Assembly: GCF_002803065.1 (NCBI RefSeq)
Contig: NZ_NNBL01000015.1
Location: 62,001-126,000 of the forward strand
DNA length: 64,000 nucleotides
Direction: 5' to 3'
From: Streptomyces sp. CB01635
Lineage (GTDB): Bacteria > Actinomycetota > Actinomycetes > Streptomycetales > Streptomycetaceae
Position 1 is the stretch's first letter; each line of letters starts with the position of its first letter. The notes beneath the pieces were generated by a model. It was not told the origin of the DNA. It searched no databases and saw nothing but the letters and a program-made list of their open reading frames with translations. The position numbers and the translations under genes are program-made. Of this stretch, positions 1 to 9,371 are shown in pieces.

Positions 1-2073
1 AACCGGCCCTTCGCCGCCGTCTTCGGCGGCCGGGCCGACGACCACCGCGGCCGCACCGTCCACGACTATCTGCCCCGCGGCGAGGCCGACCGCGTGCAGG
101 CCGCGCTGCGCCGCGTCCTGGAGACCGGCGATTCCGTCACCGACATGCAGCTCGTCGGGCCCGCGCCCGACTCCGCCGAGCGTCGCCACTGGTCGATCAA
201 CCTCTACCGCGTGCACAGCGGCAGCGGCCGGCCCATCGGCGTCGCCGGGCTCGCCACCGACGTCACCCGGCGTCACGCCGCCGCCCGCGAGGCGGCCCAC
301 GCCCGCCGCAACCTTGCCCTCCTCAACGAGGCGGGCGCCCGTATAGGCAACTCGCTCGACCTGGAGACCACCGCCCGCGAGCTCCTCGACGTCGTCGTCC
401 CCGGCTTCTGCGACCTCGCGTCCGTCGACCTCTACCAGGGCCTCCTCGCGGGCGACGAGTCGGCGCTCAACAGTCGCAGCCTCGCCGACGGCAGCGCCGA
501 GCTGCGCAGGGTCGCCGCCGCGAGCGCCGTCGCCGACGTGCCGTACCTCGAAGCGTCCGGCGGTGACGGGGTCGTCGAGGTCGGGGCCGTCCACCGCTAC
601 TCCTTCAACTCGCCCTGCGCGGACGCCCTGCGCACCGCCCGCCCCCAGTTCGTCCCCGCCGCGTCCGGCGGCCTCGTCCAGTCCACGCTGGCCGTGCCGA
701 TGGTTGCCCATGACACCGTCGTCGGCCTCGCGCGCTTCGCCCGTACGAAGGGCAGCGAGCCCTTCAACGACCGCGACCGCGCCCTCGCCGTCGAACTCGC
801 CGCCCGCGCCGCCGTCTGCATCGACAACGCCCGCCTCTACCGGCGTGAGCACGAGCGCGCCCTGATACTCCAGCGGTCGCTGCTCCCGCCGGACGACCCC
901 GAGGCGTCCGGCCTCGACATCGCCTGCCGCTACCTGCCGGGCAACGCGGCCACCGAGGTCGGCGGCGACTGGTTCGACGTCATCGAGCTGCCGGGGCACA
1001 GAACCGCGCTCGTCGTCGGCGACGTCATGGGCCGCGGCCTGCGCGCCGCCGTCGCCATGGGCGAACTGCGCACCGCCGTACGGACCCTGGCCCTCCTCGA
1101 CCTCGAACCCGCCGAGGTGCTCTCCGCGCTCGACGAGATCGCCCGTGGCCTCGGCGCGCCCGGCAGCCCGTCGTCGCCGGCCCTCGGCCCCCGCGGCGGC
1201 GTCCAGCAGGCCACCCGCGCCGCCCGCAGGACCGGCGACGCCGACCTCTCCGAGGTCTACCTCGCCACCTGCGTGTACGCGGTCTACGACGCCGTGACGC
1301 GGCGCTGCACCTTCGCCAACGCGGGCCATCTGCCGCCCGTCCTGGTCGAGCCAGGCGATGGCGCGCTCATGCTCGACGTACCCCCGGGGATGCCGCTCGG
1401 CGTCGGCGGGGAACCCTTCGAGGAGGTCGAGGTCGAGCTGCCCGAGGGCTCACTCCTCGCCCTCTACACCGACGGCCTCGTGGAGTCCCGCGACCATCCC
1501 CTCGACGAGGGCCTCTCCGCGTTCCGCAGCGCCCTGGACGATCCCTCGCCCGCGCTCGAAGACGTCTGCGACCACGTGCTGGCCACGCTCGACACGCACC
1601 ACGGCGAGGACGACATCGCGCTGCTCATGGCCCGCGTGCAGGGCCTGCCGGCCGACGCCGTCGGCGACTGGACGCTGCCGCGCGAGCCGCGCTCGGTGGG
1701 CCGCGCCCGCGAGTTCACCCGCGCCAAGCTCACCGAATGGGACCTGGAGCCGCTCGTCGACACGACGGAACTCCTGGTCAGCGAGCTGGTCACCAATGCT
1801 CTGCGGTACGGCGAGGGCGACATCAGGCTGCGCCTCCTGCTCGACCGCACCCTCGTGTGCGAAGTGTGGGACGCGGGCCTCGTCCAGCCGCGCCGCCGCC
1901 GCGCACGCGACACGGACGAGGGCGGCCGCGGGCTTCAGCTCGTCGGCCTGCTCAGCGCGTCCTGGGGCTCGCGCAGGACGCCGCGCGGCAAGACCGTCTG
2001 GTTCGAACTCCCGCTGCCGGACGGCGACTCGGCGGCCGTGGACCCGACGGAGGCGCTGCTCAGCCTGTACTGA
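1..2073 (+). CDS. SpoIIE/RsbU-type PP2C phosphatase with PAS, GAF and HATPase domains (5' truncated)
   Basis: The reading frame is open from base 1, so the true N-terminus lies outside the window. The visible order is a PAS-like end (to about base 270), a GAF domain (about 310-840), a PP2C/SpoIIE phosphatase domain (about 860-1640; GGDWFDV, VGDVMGRG, NAGHLPP and YTDGLVE metal and core motifs), then an anti-sigma-factor-type ATPase domain (about 1690-2020; ELVTNALRYGEG is the N-box). This fusion is common in Streptomyces, where such proteins usually act in anti-sigma/anti-anti-sigma switching; the target here is unknown. It ends 21 bases before the convergent pspA homologue, with no clear terminator between them. 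Confidence 0.9.
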   Translation, partial: NRPFAAVFGGRADDHRGRTVHDYLPRGEADRVQAALRRVLETGDSVTDMQLVGPAPDSAERRHWSINLYRVHSGSGRPIGVAGLATDVTRRHAAAREAAHARRNLALLNEAGARIGNSLDLETTARELLDVVVPGFCDLASVDLYQGLLAGDESALNSRSLADGSAELRRVAAASAVADVPYLEASGGDGVVEVGAVHRYSFNSPCADALRTARPQFVPAASGGLVQSTLAVPMVAHDTVVGLARFARTKGSEPFNDRDRALAVELAARAAVCIDNARLYRREHERALILQRSLLPPDDPEASGLDIACRYLPGNAATEVGGDWFDVIELPGHRTALVVGDVMGRGLRAAVAMGELRTAVRTLALLDLEPAEVLSALDEIARGLGAPGSPSSPALGPRGGVQQATRAARRTGDADLSEVYLATCVYAVYDAVTRRCTFANAGHLPPVLVEPGDGALMLDVPPGMPLGVGGEPFEEVEVELPEGSLLALYTDGLVESRDHPLDEGLSAFRSALDDPSPALEDVCDHVLATLDTHHGEDDIALLMARVQGLPADAVGDWTLPREPRSVGRAREFTRAKLTEWDLEPLVDTTELLVSELVTNALRYGEGDIRLRLLLDRTLVCEVWDAGLVQPRRRRARDTDEGGRGLQLVGLLSASWGSRRTPRGKTVWFELPLPDGDSAAVDPTEALLSLY

Positions 2074-2094
2074 CCGGGGCGCCGCCTCCCGCCT

Positions 2095-2808
2095 CTACGC
2101 GGACGTCTTGAGCGCCGCCAGGCGCGCCTCGATCTCGGCCGTGTCGCCCAGGCCGTCCAGCTGCTCGAACTGCGCGTCGAGCGACGAGTCGGCGAGCTCC
2201 TGCTTGCCCAGCGCCTTGGCCTCCTCGCGGCGCACCTTCTCCTCGAAGCGGCTCAGCTCGCTCGTCGGGTCGAGGACGTTGATGTTCTTGGCGGCGTCCA
2301 TCATCTGGTTCTGGGCCTGCGCAGTCTTCGAGCGCGCCACCAACTGATCGCGCTTCGACTGGAGTTCGGCCAGCTTCGTCTTCATCTGGTCGAGGCCGGA
2401 CTTCAGCTTTCCGACGACCTCGCTCTGTGCGGCGATCGTCGGCTCGGAGTCCTTCGCCTCCTTCTCGGAGCTCAGCTGCCGCCCGAGCGCCACCTTGGCG
2501 AGGCTGTCGAACTTGTCGGCCTCCGCCGCGCTGCCCGCGGTCCGCAGCTCGTCGGCCTTCCTGCTCGCGGCGAGCGCCTTGCCGCCCCACTCGTCGGCCG
2601 CCTCGACGTCCTCCTTGTGATCCTGCTCCATCATCCGCAGATTGCCGATGGTCGCCGCCACGGCCTGCTCGGCCTCGGCGATGTTGTTCGAGTAGTCGCG
2701 GATCAGCTGGTCGAGCATCTTCTCCGGGTCCTCGGCGCCGTCCAGAAGGGCGTTGATGTTCGCCTTCGCGAGCTGGGTGACGCGGCCGAGAACGGTCTGC
2801 TTGGTCAT
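2095..2808 (-). CDS. pspA: PspA/IM30 family envelope-stress protein
   Basis: A 237-residue protein with the PspA/IM30 pattern: a short amphipathic N-terminal helix (TVLGRVTQLAKANINALLD), the conserved DPEKMLDQLIRDY stretch, then long charged alpha-helical coiled coil to about residue 205. Family members form oligomers on the inner face of the membrane and protect it under envelope stress. The ATG has a good AAGGAG ribosome binding site that sits inside a perfect 12-base palindrome. The gene lies 54 bases after the TPM-domain gene on the same strand, so the two are probably co-transcribed. Family assignment is firm; regulation is inferred. Confidence 0.93.
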   Translation of the reverse strand: MTKQTVLGRVTQLAKANINALLDGAEDPEKMLDQLIRDYSNNIAEAEQAVAATIGNLRMMEQDHKEDVEAADEWGGKALAASRKADELRTAGSAAEADKFDSLAKVALGRQLSSEKEAKDSEPTIAAQSEVVGKLKSGLDQMKTKLAELQSKRDQLVARSKTAQAQNQMMDAAKNINVLDPTSELSRFEEKVRREEAKALGKQELADSSLDAQFEQLDGLGDTAEIEARLAALKTSA

Positions 2809-2817
2809 GAGAGTGCT

Positions 2818-2829
2818 CCTTGTACAAGG
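2818..2829. repeat. 12-base perfect palindrome over the pspA ribosome binding site
   Basis: CCTTGTACAAGG is a perfect palindrome in the 54-base gap between the TPM-domain gene and pspA. It overlaps the AAGGAG ribosome binding site of pspA, so it could be an operator or a short RNA element that hides the site. Function is inferred only. Confidence 0.4.
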
Positions 2830-2862
2830 GAGTTACGTGGGAACTGGGTGAATGCCGCCGGG

Positions 2863-4962
2863 TCAGAACCGTCCGCCGCCGCCCCTCCGGCCACGGGTCC
2901 CGCCCCCGCCGAAACTCCCCGGACCGCCGCCACCGAACCCGCCCCCGAAGCCGCCGCCCCCGCCGAACCCGCCGCCGCGCCCGCCGCCCAGGAGCTCGCC
3001 GAGGATGATCCCGCCGAGCACCGCGCCTCCCATGCCCCCGCCACTGCGCCCGCCGCCCCCGCCGCCCCCGTACGGATTCCCGAAGGACCGCACATCGTGC
3101 TCGGCGAGCTGCTGCGCCTGCCGGGCGAGCGCGTCGGCCCGCTGGGCACCGGCCAGGGCGGCCGTGGGATCCGCCTCCGCCGTCGTCCGTACGTACTCCA
3201 GGTGCCGCTGCGCCTCCGCCAGGCGCGTACGGGCCTCGCTGCCGACCGCCCCGCGGTGCGTGGTGATGAAGTCCGACGCGGCGCCGACGCTGCTGCGGGC
3301 CGTGAGTTCCGCCTGGTCGAGCAGGGAGCGCGCGCGGGCCGTGCCCGACTCGCGTTCGCGCGCCTCGTCGAGGGACGCGTCGAGCGCCGAGTCGGCCTCC
3401 TCCACGCGGCGCAACGCGTCGATCGGGTCGTAGGGGCCGGCGGCCATCTCCTTGCGCACGCCCGCGGTGACGGTCTGCACGCGCGCGATGCGCCCGCGCA
3501 GATCGGCCGTGGACGCGCCCTCGGTCGTCCCTTCGAGCAGTCCGTGGGCGTCCGCCAGGTCGGAGTCGGACTCGGTGAGCGCGGCCGGCAGTTTCTCGGC
3601 GGCCTCGGCCAGCTCATGGCCGAGCCGGTCGATCGCGTCCACAAAGGTGCCCGCCTGGTCGACGGCCGACTCGGCGGCCCGCAGGAACACCGCGGCCCTG
3701 CCGTTGTCGCCCGCGTCGACGCCACTGCGCGCCTGTTCGAGGTTCGTCGTGGCGAACAGCAGCCGGTCCTTGGCCTGCTCGATGTGGCCCGCTACGGGAA
3801 GCAGCGCTGACGGCGCGTAGCGGGCGCCGAGCGCCGTCAGCGTCTCCTCGGCCGTCGTGGTGCGGGTGGCCAGGTCGCGGGAGGCGAGCTCCGCGTGCGC
3901 GAGGGCCTCGGGGGCGGTGCGCTCCAGGGCCCGCAGCCGGTCGAAGTCCGCGGCCTCGGCGTCGAGCCTGCGCCCCGCCTCGGTGCAGCGGTTGACGATC
4001 TCGTCCAGCATCTGCCGCTTCGTCGCGTCGTCCTCGGGGTACGCGTCGTCGAGCTGCTGGCGCAGCCGGAAGGCCGCCGTCAGCTCCGACTGCGCGTACG
4101 CCACCGCCTCGGTGAACGGCTTGACGGCCTCCTCGCCGAACTGTGCGGTGGCGAAGCCGAGTTCCTCCGTACTGGTGCGGATCGAGTCGTCGCTCTCCAC
4201 CAGCATCCGCCTGGCCTGCTTGTCCAGCTCGGGCAGCGGCGTGACCTGCGGTCCCGTGCCCCTGCCGCCCCAGCCGCCGCCGGGGGTGGTGCGGGTACTC
4301 GTACGCCTCTTGCGTCGGGTGTACGCGAACGCCGCGACGGCGCCCGCGCCGCCGACCACGATGAGGGGCAGGGCGAGATCGGCCGCGCTGGGATCCGTGT
4401 CCGAGCCGCCGGGGTCGGCCGGTCCCGGGGTGATCGCCGGGGTGGGGACGGGGCTGCCCCCGAGGGTGGCGGAGATGCCGCCCGCCGCGCCGATCGCGGC
4501 GCCGGCCCAGTCGTTCCTGCGCAGCGCCGGTTCGATCGCGGTCTGCGCGACGTCCTTGAGCTGCGCGTCGGTGAGCTGGGAGTCCTGGTCGACGGAGTAG
4601 GCGTACTGCCGGTCGTGCGTGGCCACGGCGAGCAGTACGTCGTTGAGGCCGAGGCCGTTCTTGGAGGCCGTGTCGTCGGCCCAGTCCTGGGCGGAGCGGC
4701 CGGAGAAGTCGCGTACGTAGACCACGAAGAGCTGGGTGTTGCGCTTGCTGTCGAGCGAGTCGAGGGCCGAGGCGACATCGGGCTCACGGTCTCGGAGGGC
4801 GTCCACCTTGTCGGTGATCTGGCCGGCTCTCGACAGGGTGATGGGGTCGTCGGCGCGGGAGGCCGTGGCGGGCAGCAGCGCCCAGCAGAGCGCGAGCACG
4901 GCGGCCACGGCCGACCGCGCGGCTATCCGTACCGGACGGGGGCGACTCGGAGGCGGCGTCAC
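2863..4962 (-). CDS. TPM-domain (TLP18.3/Psb32/MOLO-1) exported membrane protein
   Basis: A 699-residue protein with a signal peptide (residues 1-37, cleavage after SRA), a TPM domain (about 40-165), one membrane segment (about 196-214) followed by RRKRR, a long alanine/glutamate-rich helical cytoplasmic region (about 240-640) and a glycine-rich tail that ends in arginines. TPM proteins are periplasmic or extracytoplasmic and often sit beside LemA or PspA genes. The GTG start has no clear ribosome binding site; a TACGCT box lies 7 bases upstream, so the transcript may be leaderless. pspA follows on the same strand. Confidence 0.85.
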   Translation of the reverse strand: MTPPPSRPRPVRIAARSAVAAVLALCWALLPATASRADDPITLSRAGQITDKVDALRDREPDVASALDSLDSKRNTQLFVVYVRDFSGRSAQDWADDTASKNGLGLNDVLLAVATHDRQYAYSVDQDSQLTDAQLKDVAQTAIEPALRRNDWAGAAIGAAGGISATLGGSPVPTPAITPGPADPGGSDTDPSAADLALPLIVVGGAGAVAAFAYTRRKRRTSTRTTPGGGWGGRGTGPQVTPLPELDKQARRMLVESDDSIRTSTEELGFATAQFGEEAVKPFTEAVAYAQSELTAAFRLRQQLDDAYPEDDATKRQMLDEIVNRCTEAGRRLDAEAADFDRLRALERTAPEALAHAELASRDLATRTTTAEETLTALGARYAPSALLPVAGHIEQAKDRLLFATTNLEQARSGVDAGDNGRAAVFLRAAESAVDQAGTFVDAIDRLGHELAEAAEKLPAALTESDSDLADAHGLLEGTTEGASTADLRGRIARVQTVTAGVRKEMAAGPYDPIDALRRVEEADSALDASLDEARERESGTARARSLLDQAELTARSSVGAASDFITTHRGAVGSEARTRLAEAQRHLEYVRTTAEADPTAALAGAQRADALARQAQQLAEHDVRSFGNPYGGGGGGGRSGGGMGGAVLGGIILGELLGGGRGGGFGGGGGFGGGFGGGGPGSFGGGGTRGRRGGGGRF

Positions 4963-5086
4963 AGTTGGGAGCGTATGACCGGATCTGGGGTACCGCGACC
5001 GGGATCGGCCCGCTCCGGTTGTGGCGAATCCGCATTGTTATCGCCGGCCCTTCCGGCAAAACCGCTGCTCAACGTAGGTTTCCGGC

Positions 5087-5887
5087 ATGGAGAACGGACC
5101 CTGGGCAGCGGGCGGCGCGATCAGCGAGCCGGAGCTTGTGGTGTCCGGACCCGCCGGCTCCCCGGTCCGGCCCGATCCCCTCGACCGTCCCCAGCGGCGC
5201 AGGGGACAGCGCCCTCTCGGCGCGCTGCTCGTCGGCGCGCTCGCCGCGTCCGCCGTCTGGGGCGCCGGCCTGTACGCGTTCGGCGCGCAGGGCCCCGACC
5301 TCAGGGGCTACCGAGTGAGTGACCGCCTCTGCTCCCTTCTCGCGATGCCCCACCTCGCCACGGTCTTCGACCGAGGATCCCGCTGGGAGTCCACGCGGAG
5401 CAGCAGCGAGGCGGTGGACACGGCGGACTGCTCGGGGGACCTCGAGCGGAAGGAGGGCACGGCGCGAGCCGCCACGCTCTCGGCGTCCGTGGTCCTGCAC
5501 AAGCGGACCGACCCCGGCGCGGAGTTCGACGCGGCGCGCACGACGGCCGCCGAGCGGATCCCGGGCCGCGCCGAGGTGCGTACGGCGAAGGGCCTGGGCG
5601 ACCGGGCGTACACGGTCGTCCATGGCCGGACGGCGACGGTCCACGTCCTGGACGGCGACGCGGAGTTCACCCTGAGCGTGAGCGCCGGACCGTCCGCAGG
5701 ACGCGTCACGCCGGAGCGGCTGCGGCCGCTCGTGGCGGGGGACGCCGCCGCGCTGATGCGCCGGGTCGGCTCGCCCTGGCGCAGCCTCAGGACGACCTCC
5801 GTCGGATCTTGTTCCCCAGCCAGACCACCGGGTCGTATTTACGGTCGACCGCACGCTCCTTCAAGGGGATCAGGGCGTTGTCCGTGA
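5087..5887 (+). CDS. Hypothetical single-pass membrane protein
   Basis: A 266-residue protein I do not recognise. A proline/arginine-rich cytoplasmic N-terminus is followed by one membrane segment (about residues 44-66) and an extracytoplasmic domain with two cysteines (in DRLCSLL and TADCSGD) that could form a disulfide. It is divergent from the TPM gene. A TAGGTT box 6 bases before the ATG and no ribosome binding site suggest a leaderless transcript. The last 33 or so residues are read from the antisense of the sdhB 3' end and look arginine/proline rich, unlike the rest, so the natural C-terminus is uncertain. Confidence 0.7.
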   Translation: MENGPWAAGGAISEPELVVSGPAGSPVRPDPLDRPQRRRGQRPLGALLVGALAASAVWGAGLYAFGAQGPDLRGYRVSDRLCSLLAMPHLATVFDRGSRWESTRSSSEAVDTADCSGDLERKEGTARAATLSASVVLHKRTDPGAEFDAARTTAAERIPGRAEVRTAKGLGDRAYTVVHGRTATVHVLDGDAEFTLSVSAGPSAGRVTPERLRPLVAGDAAALMRRVGSPWRSLRTTSVGSCSPARPPGRIYGRPHAPSRGSGRCP

Positions 5888-6557
5888 TGTGGATGCCCTC
5901 CGGGCAGACCTCCGTGCAGCACTTCGTGATGTTGCAGTAGCCGAGGCCGTGGTCCTCCTGGGCCGTGCGCTTGCGGTCGAGGCCGGAGTCCGACGCCGCG
6001 TCGAGAGGGTGCATGTCCAGCTCCGCGACCCGCATCAGGAAGCGCGGGCCCGCGAACGCCGCCTTGTTCTCCTCGTGGTCGCGCACCGCGTGGCACGTGT
6101 CCTGGCACAGGAAGCACTCGATGCACTTACGGAACTCCTGCGAGCGGTCCACGTCCGCCTGCTGCATGCGGTACTCGCCCGGGCCGACCCCGGCCGGCGG
6201 GACGAAGGCCGGGATCTCACGGGCCTTCGCGTAGTTGAAGCCGACATCCGTGACGAGGTCGCGGACCACAGGGAAGGCGCGCAGGGGCGTCACCGTGATG
6301 ACGTCCTCGCGGTCGAAGACCGACATGCGGGTCATGCACATCAGGCGGGGCCGGCCGTTGATCTCCGCCGAGCACGAACCACACTTGCCCGCCTTGCAGT
6401 TCCAGCGGACCGCGAGGTCGGACGCCTGGGTCGCCTGGATCCTGTGGATGATGTCGAGGACGACCTCGCCGTCGTTCACCTCGACGGAGAAGTCCGTCAG
6501 GCCACCGCCCTCGGCGTCCCCGCGCCAGACCCTGAAACGCGCATCGTACGAACTCAC
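5787..6557 (-). CDS. sdhB: Succinate dehydrogenase iron-sulfur subunit
   Basis: A 256-residue protein. Cysteines 54, 59, 62 and 74 fit the plant-type [2Fe-2S] cluster; 145, 148, 151, 155 and 208, 213/214, 218 supply the two C-terminal clusters. It carries electrons from the flavoprotein to the membrane subunit of complex II. I place the start at the GTG that overlaps the sdhA stop by four bases (GTGA), with AGGAG upstream; longer upstream frames are only shadow of sdhA. The third cluster has two adjacent cysteines (KCC). It belongs to the actinobacterial Sdh1-like type, with a separate five-helix membrane subunit. Confidence 0.95.
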   Translation of the reverse strand: MSSYDARFRVWRGDAEGGGLTDFSVEVNDGEVVLDIIHRIQATQASDLAVRWNCKAGKCGSCSAEINGRPRLMCMTRMSVFDREDVITVTPLRAFPVVRDLVTDVGFNYAKAREIPAFVPPAGVGPGEYRMQQADVDRSQEFRKCIECFLCQDTCHAVRDHEENKAAFAGPRFLMRVAELDMHPLDAASDSGLDRKRTAQEDHGLGYCNITKCCTEVCPEGIHITDNALIPLKERAVDRKYDPVVWLGNKIRRRSS

Positions 6558-8518
6558 TCGTACAGCTCCTCTTCGGCGAGGTACTTGACCAGCTCTTCCT
6601 TCTCGAAGAGGGCGAGCAGGTCCGGGCGGATGGGCTCGGTGGTGTCGCGCACGAGGTCGATCTGACCGCGGACCGGATCCGTGGCCGCGAGGCCGCCGGT
6701 CGGATCGACGAGCCGGCACAGCAGGTTGGTGCGCCGCCAGTCGCGGTCCATCGTCGGGTGGTCCTCACGGGTGTGGCCGCCGCGCGACTCCGTGCGCTCC
6801 AGGGCGGCGCGCGCGATGCACTCGCTGACGAGCAGCATGTTGCGCAGGTCGAGCGCGAGGTGCCAGCCGGGGTTGAACTGACGGTGCCCCTCCACCCCGG
6901 CCCGTCGCGCCCGCAGCCGCAGCCCGGCGAGCCGGTCGAGCGCCTCGGCCATCTCCTCCTCGCGGCGGATGATGCCGACCAGATCGTTCATCGCCTTCTG
7001 GAGCTCCTGGTGGAGCGTGTACGGGTTCTCGGCGACGCCCCCGTCCGCGGGACCCTCCGCGGAGAACGGGCGCAGCGCCTCCGCCGCCGCCGTGTCGACC
7101 TGAACCGCGTCGATGGCGGGCCGCTCGTCGAGCCCGGCCGCGTACTCGGCCGCGTGCAGTCCGGCGCGGCGGCCGAAGACGAGGAGGTCGGAGAGCGAGT
7201 TGCCGCCCAGGCGGTTCGAGCCGTGCATGCCGCCGGCCACCTCGCCGGCCGCGAACAGGCCGGGCACGCCCCGGGCCGCTGCCGTGTCCGAGTCGACGGC
7301 GATGCCGCCCATCACGTAGTGGCAGGTCGGGCCGACCTCCATCGGCTCGGCTGTGATGTCGACGTCCGCCAGCTCCTTGAACTGGTGGTACATCGACGGC
7401 AGCCGGCGCCGGATGCGCTCGGCCGGCATGCGCGTGGAGACGTCGAGGAAGACGCCGCCGTGCGGGGAGCCCCGGCCCGCCTTCACCTCGGAGTTGATGG
7501 CGCGCGCCACCTCGTCGCGGGGGAGCAGCTCGGGCGGGCGCCGGTTGTGATCCGGGTCGTCGTACCAGCGGTCGCCCTCGTCCTCCGACTCGGCGTACTT
7601 CTCCTTGAAGACGTCGGGGACGTAGTCGAACATGAACCGCTTGCCCTCGGAGTTGCGCAGGACGCCGCCGTCGCCGCGCACCGACTCCGTGACGAGGATG
7701 CCCTTCACCGACGGCGGCCAGACCATGCCCGTCGGATGGAACTGCACGAACTCCATGTTCAGCAGCGGCGCCCCGGCGAGCAGCGCGAGTGCGTGGCCGT
7801 CGCCCGTGTACTCCCACGAGTTCGACGTCACCTTGAAGGACTTGCCGATGCCGCCCGTCGCCAGCACCACGCTCGGCGCCTCCAGGACGAAGAAGCGGCC
7901 GCTCTCGCGCTCGTAGCAGAACGCGCCGGAAACGCGCTCGCCCGCGGCGGAGCCGCTGTCGGACACATCCTTGAGTACGCGGGTGACCGTGCACTCCTGG
8001 AAGACCTTGAGGCGCGCCTCGTAGTCGCCGAACTCCTTGAAGTCCTCCTGCTGCAGCGCCACGATCTTCTGCTGGAGCGTGCGGATCAGCTCCAGGCCCG
8101 TGCGGTCACCGACGTGCGCGAGGCGCGGGTACTCGTGCCCGCCGAAGTTGCGCTGCGAGATCCGGCCGTCCGCCGTCCGGTCGAACAGGGCGCCCCAGGT
8201 CTCCAACTCCCAGACCCGGTCGGGTGCTTCGCGCGCGTGCAGCTCGGCCATCCGCCACTGGTTGAGGAACTTGCCGCCGCGCAGCGTGTCCCGGAAGTGG
8301 ACCTGCCAGTTGTCGCCGGAGTTCACATTTCCCATGGCCGCGGCGATGCCGCCCTCGGCCATCACGGTGTGCGCCTTGCCGAAGAGGGACTTGCAGATCA
8401 CGGCCGTACGCGCGCCGCGCTCGCGCGCCTCGATTGCCGCGCGCAGGCCCGCACCGCCCGCCCCCACCACGACAACGTCCCACTGCTGCCGCTCCACTTG
8501 AGACATCAGAAGTGCCAC
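6554..8518 (-). CDS. sdhA: Succinate dehydrogenase flavoprotein subunit
   Basis: A 654-residue flavoprotein with the FAD-binding VVVGAGGAGLRAA at the N-terminus, the KAHTVMAEGGI region whose histidine normally binds FAD covalently, and the conserved GSNRLGGNSLSDLLVFGRRAG stretch of the SdhA/FrdA family. It oxidises succinate to fumarate. The GTG at 8518 is used here; an ATG at 8506 (MSQVERQQWD) is a plausible alternative. It lies between the membrane subunit (5-base gap) and sdhB (4-base overlap), forming a three-gene operon read leftward. Confidence 0.96.
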   Translation of the reverse strand: MALLMSQVERQQWDVVVVGAGGAGLRAAIEARERGARTAVICKSLFGKAHTVMAEGGIAAAMGNVNSGDNWQVHFRDTLRGGKFLNQWRMAELHAREAPDRVWELETWGALFDRTADGRISQRNFGGHEYPRLAHVGDRTGLELIRTLQQKIVALQQEDFKEFGDYEARLKVFQECTVTRVLKDVSDSGSAAGERVSGAFCYERESGRFFVLEAPSVVLATGGIGKSFKVTSNSWEYTGDGHALALLAGAPLLNMEFVQFHPTGMVWPPSVKGILVTESVRGDGGVLRNSEGKRFMFDYVPDVFKEKYAESEDEGDRWYDDPDHNRRPPELLPRDEVARAINSEVKAGRGSPHGGVFLDVSTRMPAERIRRRLPSMYHQFKELADVDITAEPMEVGPTCHYVMGGIAVDSDTAAARGVPGLFAAGEVAGGMHGSNRLGGNSLSDLLVFGRRAGLHAAEYAAGLDERPAIDAVQVDTAAAEALRPFSAEGPADGGVAENPYTLHQELQKAMNDLVGIIRREEEMAEALDRLAGLRLRARRAGVEGHRQFNPGWHLALDLRNMLLVSECIARAALERTESRGGHTREDHPTMDRDWRRTNLLCRLVDPTGGLAATDPVRGQIDLVRDTTEPIRPDLLALFEKEELVKYLAEEELYE

Positions 8519-8523
8519 CCCAT

Positions 8524-9351
8524 CTAGAAGAAGCGCGGATCGTCGAAGGCGCCGGACGACAGCAGGAACACGTAGAAGTCGGCGAGCGCGACGCTGATCA
8601 ACGATGCCCAGGCGAGCAGCATGTGACGGTCATTCAGCTTCCCGACCCACTGCCACATCCGGTAGCGCACCGGGTGCTTGGAGAAGTGCTTGAGCTTGCC
8701 GCCGACGATGTGCCGGCACGAGTGGCAGGACAGGGTGTACGCCCAGATCAGCGTGATGTTCAGCAGGAAGACGAGCGTGCCGAGACCCATGTGGCCCCAC
8801 TCGTACTTCTCGTTGCGGAACGAGAGCACGGTGTCGTACGTCAGGATTCCCGCCACGAGGATCGCCGCGTAGAAGAAGTAGCGGTGGATGTTCTGCAGGA
8901 TCAGCGGGAAGCGGGTCTCGCCCGTGTACTTCTTGTGCGGCTCGGCGACCGCGCAGGCGGGAGGTGACGCCCAGAACCCGCGGTAGTAGGCCTTCCGGTA
9001 GTAGTAGCAGGTCAGCCGGAAGCCGAGCGGGAAGATCAGGATGAGCAGCGCGGGGGACAGGCCCCACCAGCCGCCGAAAATCTCCCAGTTGGGGCCCGCG
9101 TGCATCGGCTTGCAGTTCTCCGCGATGCAGGGGGAGTAGAACGGCGAGACGTACGGCGCGTGGTAGTAGTCCGTGTTCGCGAAGGCCCGCCACGTCGAGT
9201 AGACGATGAAGGCGAGCAGCCCCGCGGCGGTACTGGCGGGCGCCAGCCACCAGCGGTCGGTGCGCAGGTGCCCGGACGCGATCGCGGCGCGCGTCCTGTC
9301 CCGGACGCCGTGCGCGTCCGGTCGGGGATGGGGTTCCGTGCCGGTGGCCAA
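8524..9351 (-). CDS. sdhC: Succinate dehydrogenase membrane (cytochrome b-like) subunit
   Basis: A 275-residue protein with about five membrane helices and several histidines placed to bind heme or quinone. It resembles the large single membrane subunit paired with Sdh1-type SdhA/SdhB in actinobacteria rather than the small SdhC plus SdhD pair. It anchors the complex and passes electrons to menaquinone. The start is TTG with GGAGG six bases upstream; no ATG or GTG fits as well. First gene of the sdh operon. Confidence 0.85.
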   Translation of the reverse strand: MATGTEPHPRPDAHGVRDRTRAAIASGHLRTDRWWLAPASTAAGLLAFIVYSTWRAFANTDYYHAPYVSPFYSPCIAENCKPMHAGPNWEIFGGWWGLSPALLILIFPLGFRLTCYYYRKAYYRGFWASPPACAVAEPHKKYTGETRFPLILQNIHRYFFYAAILVAGILTYDTVLSFRNEKYEWGHMGLGTLVFLLNITLIWAYTLSCHSCRHIVGGKLKHFSKHPVRYRMWQWVGKLNDRHMLLAWASLISVALADFYVFLLSSGAFDDPRFF

Positions 9352-9371
9352 CGAAGCCTCCGCTCAGAGGG

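Noticed and set aside
2863..3080. G/C-rich repetitive tract
   Set aside because: It codes the glycine-rich C-terminus of the TPM-domain protein; no separate element.
6758..8527. 589-codon open frame opposite sdhA
   Set aside because: Arginine/valine/alanine-rich translation without domains; it is the expected high-GC shadow of a well-identified gene.
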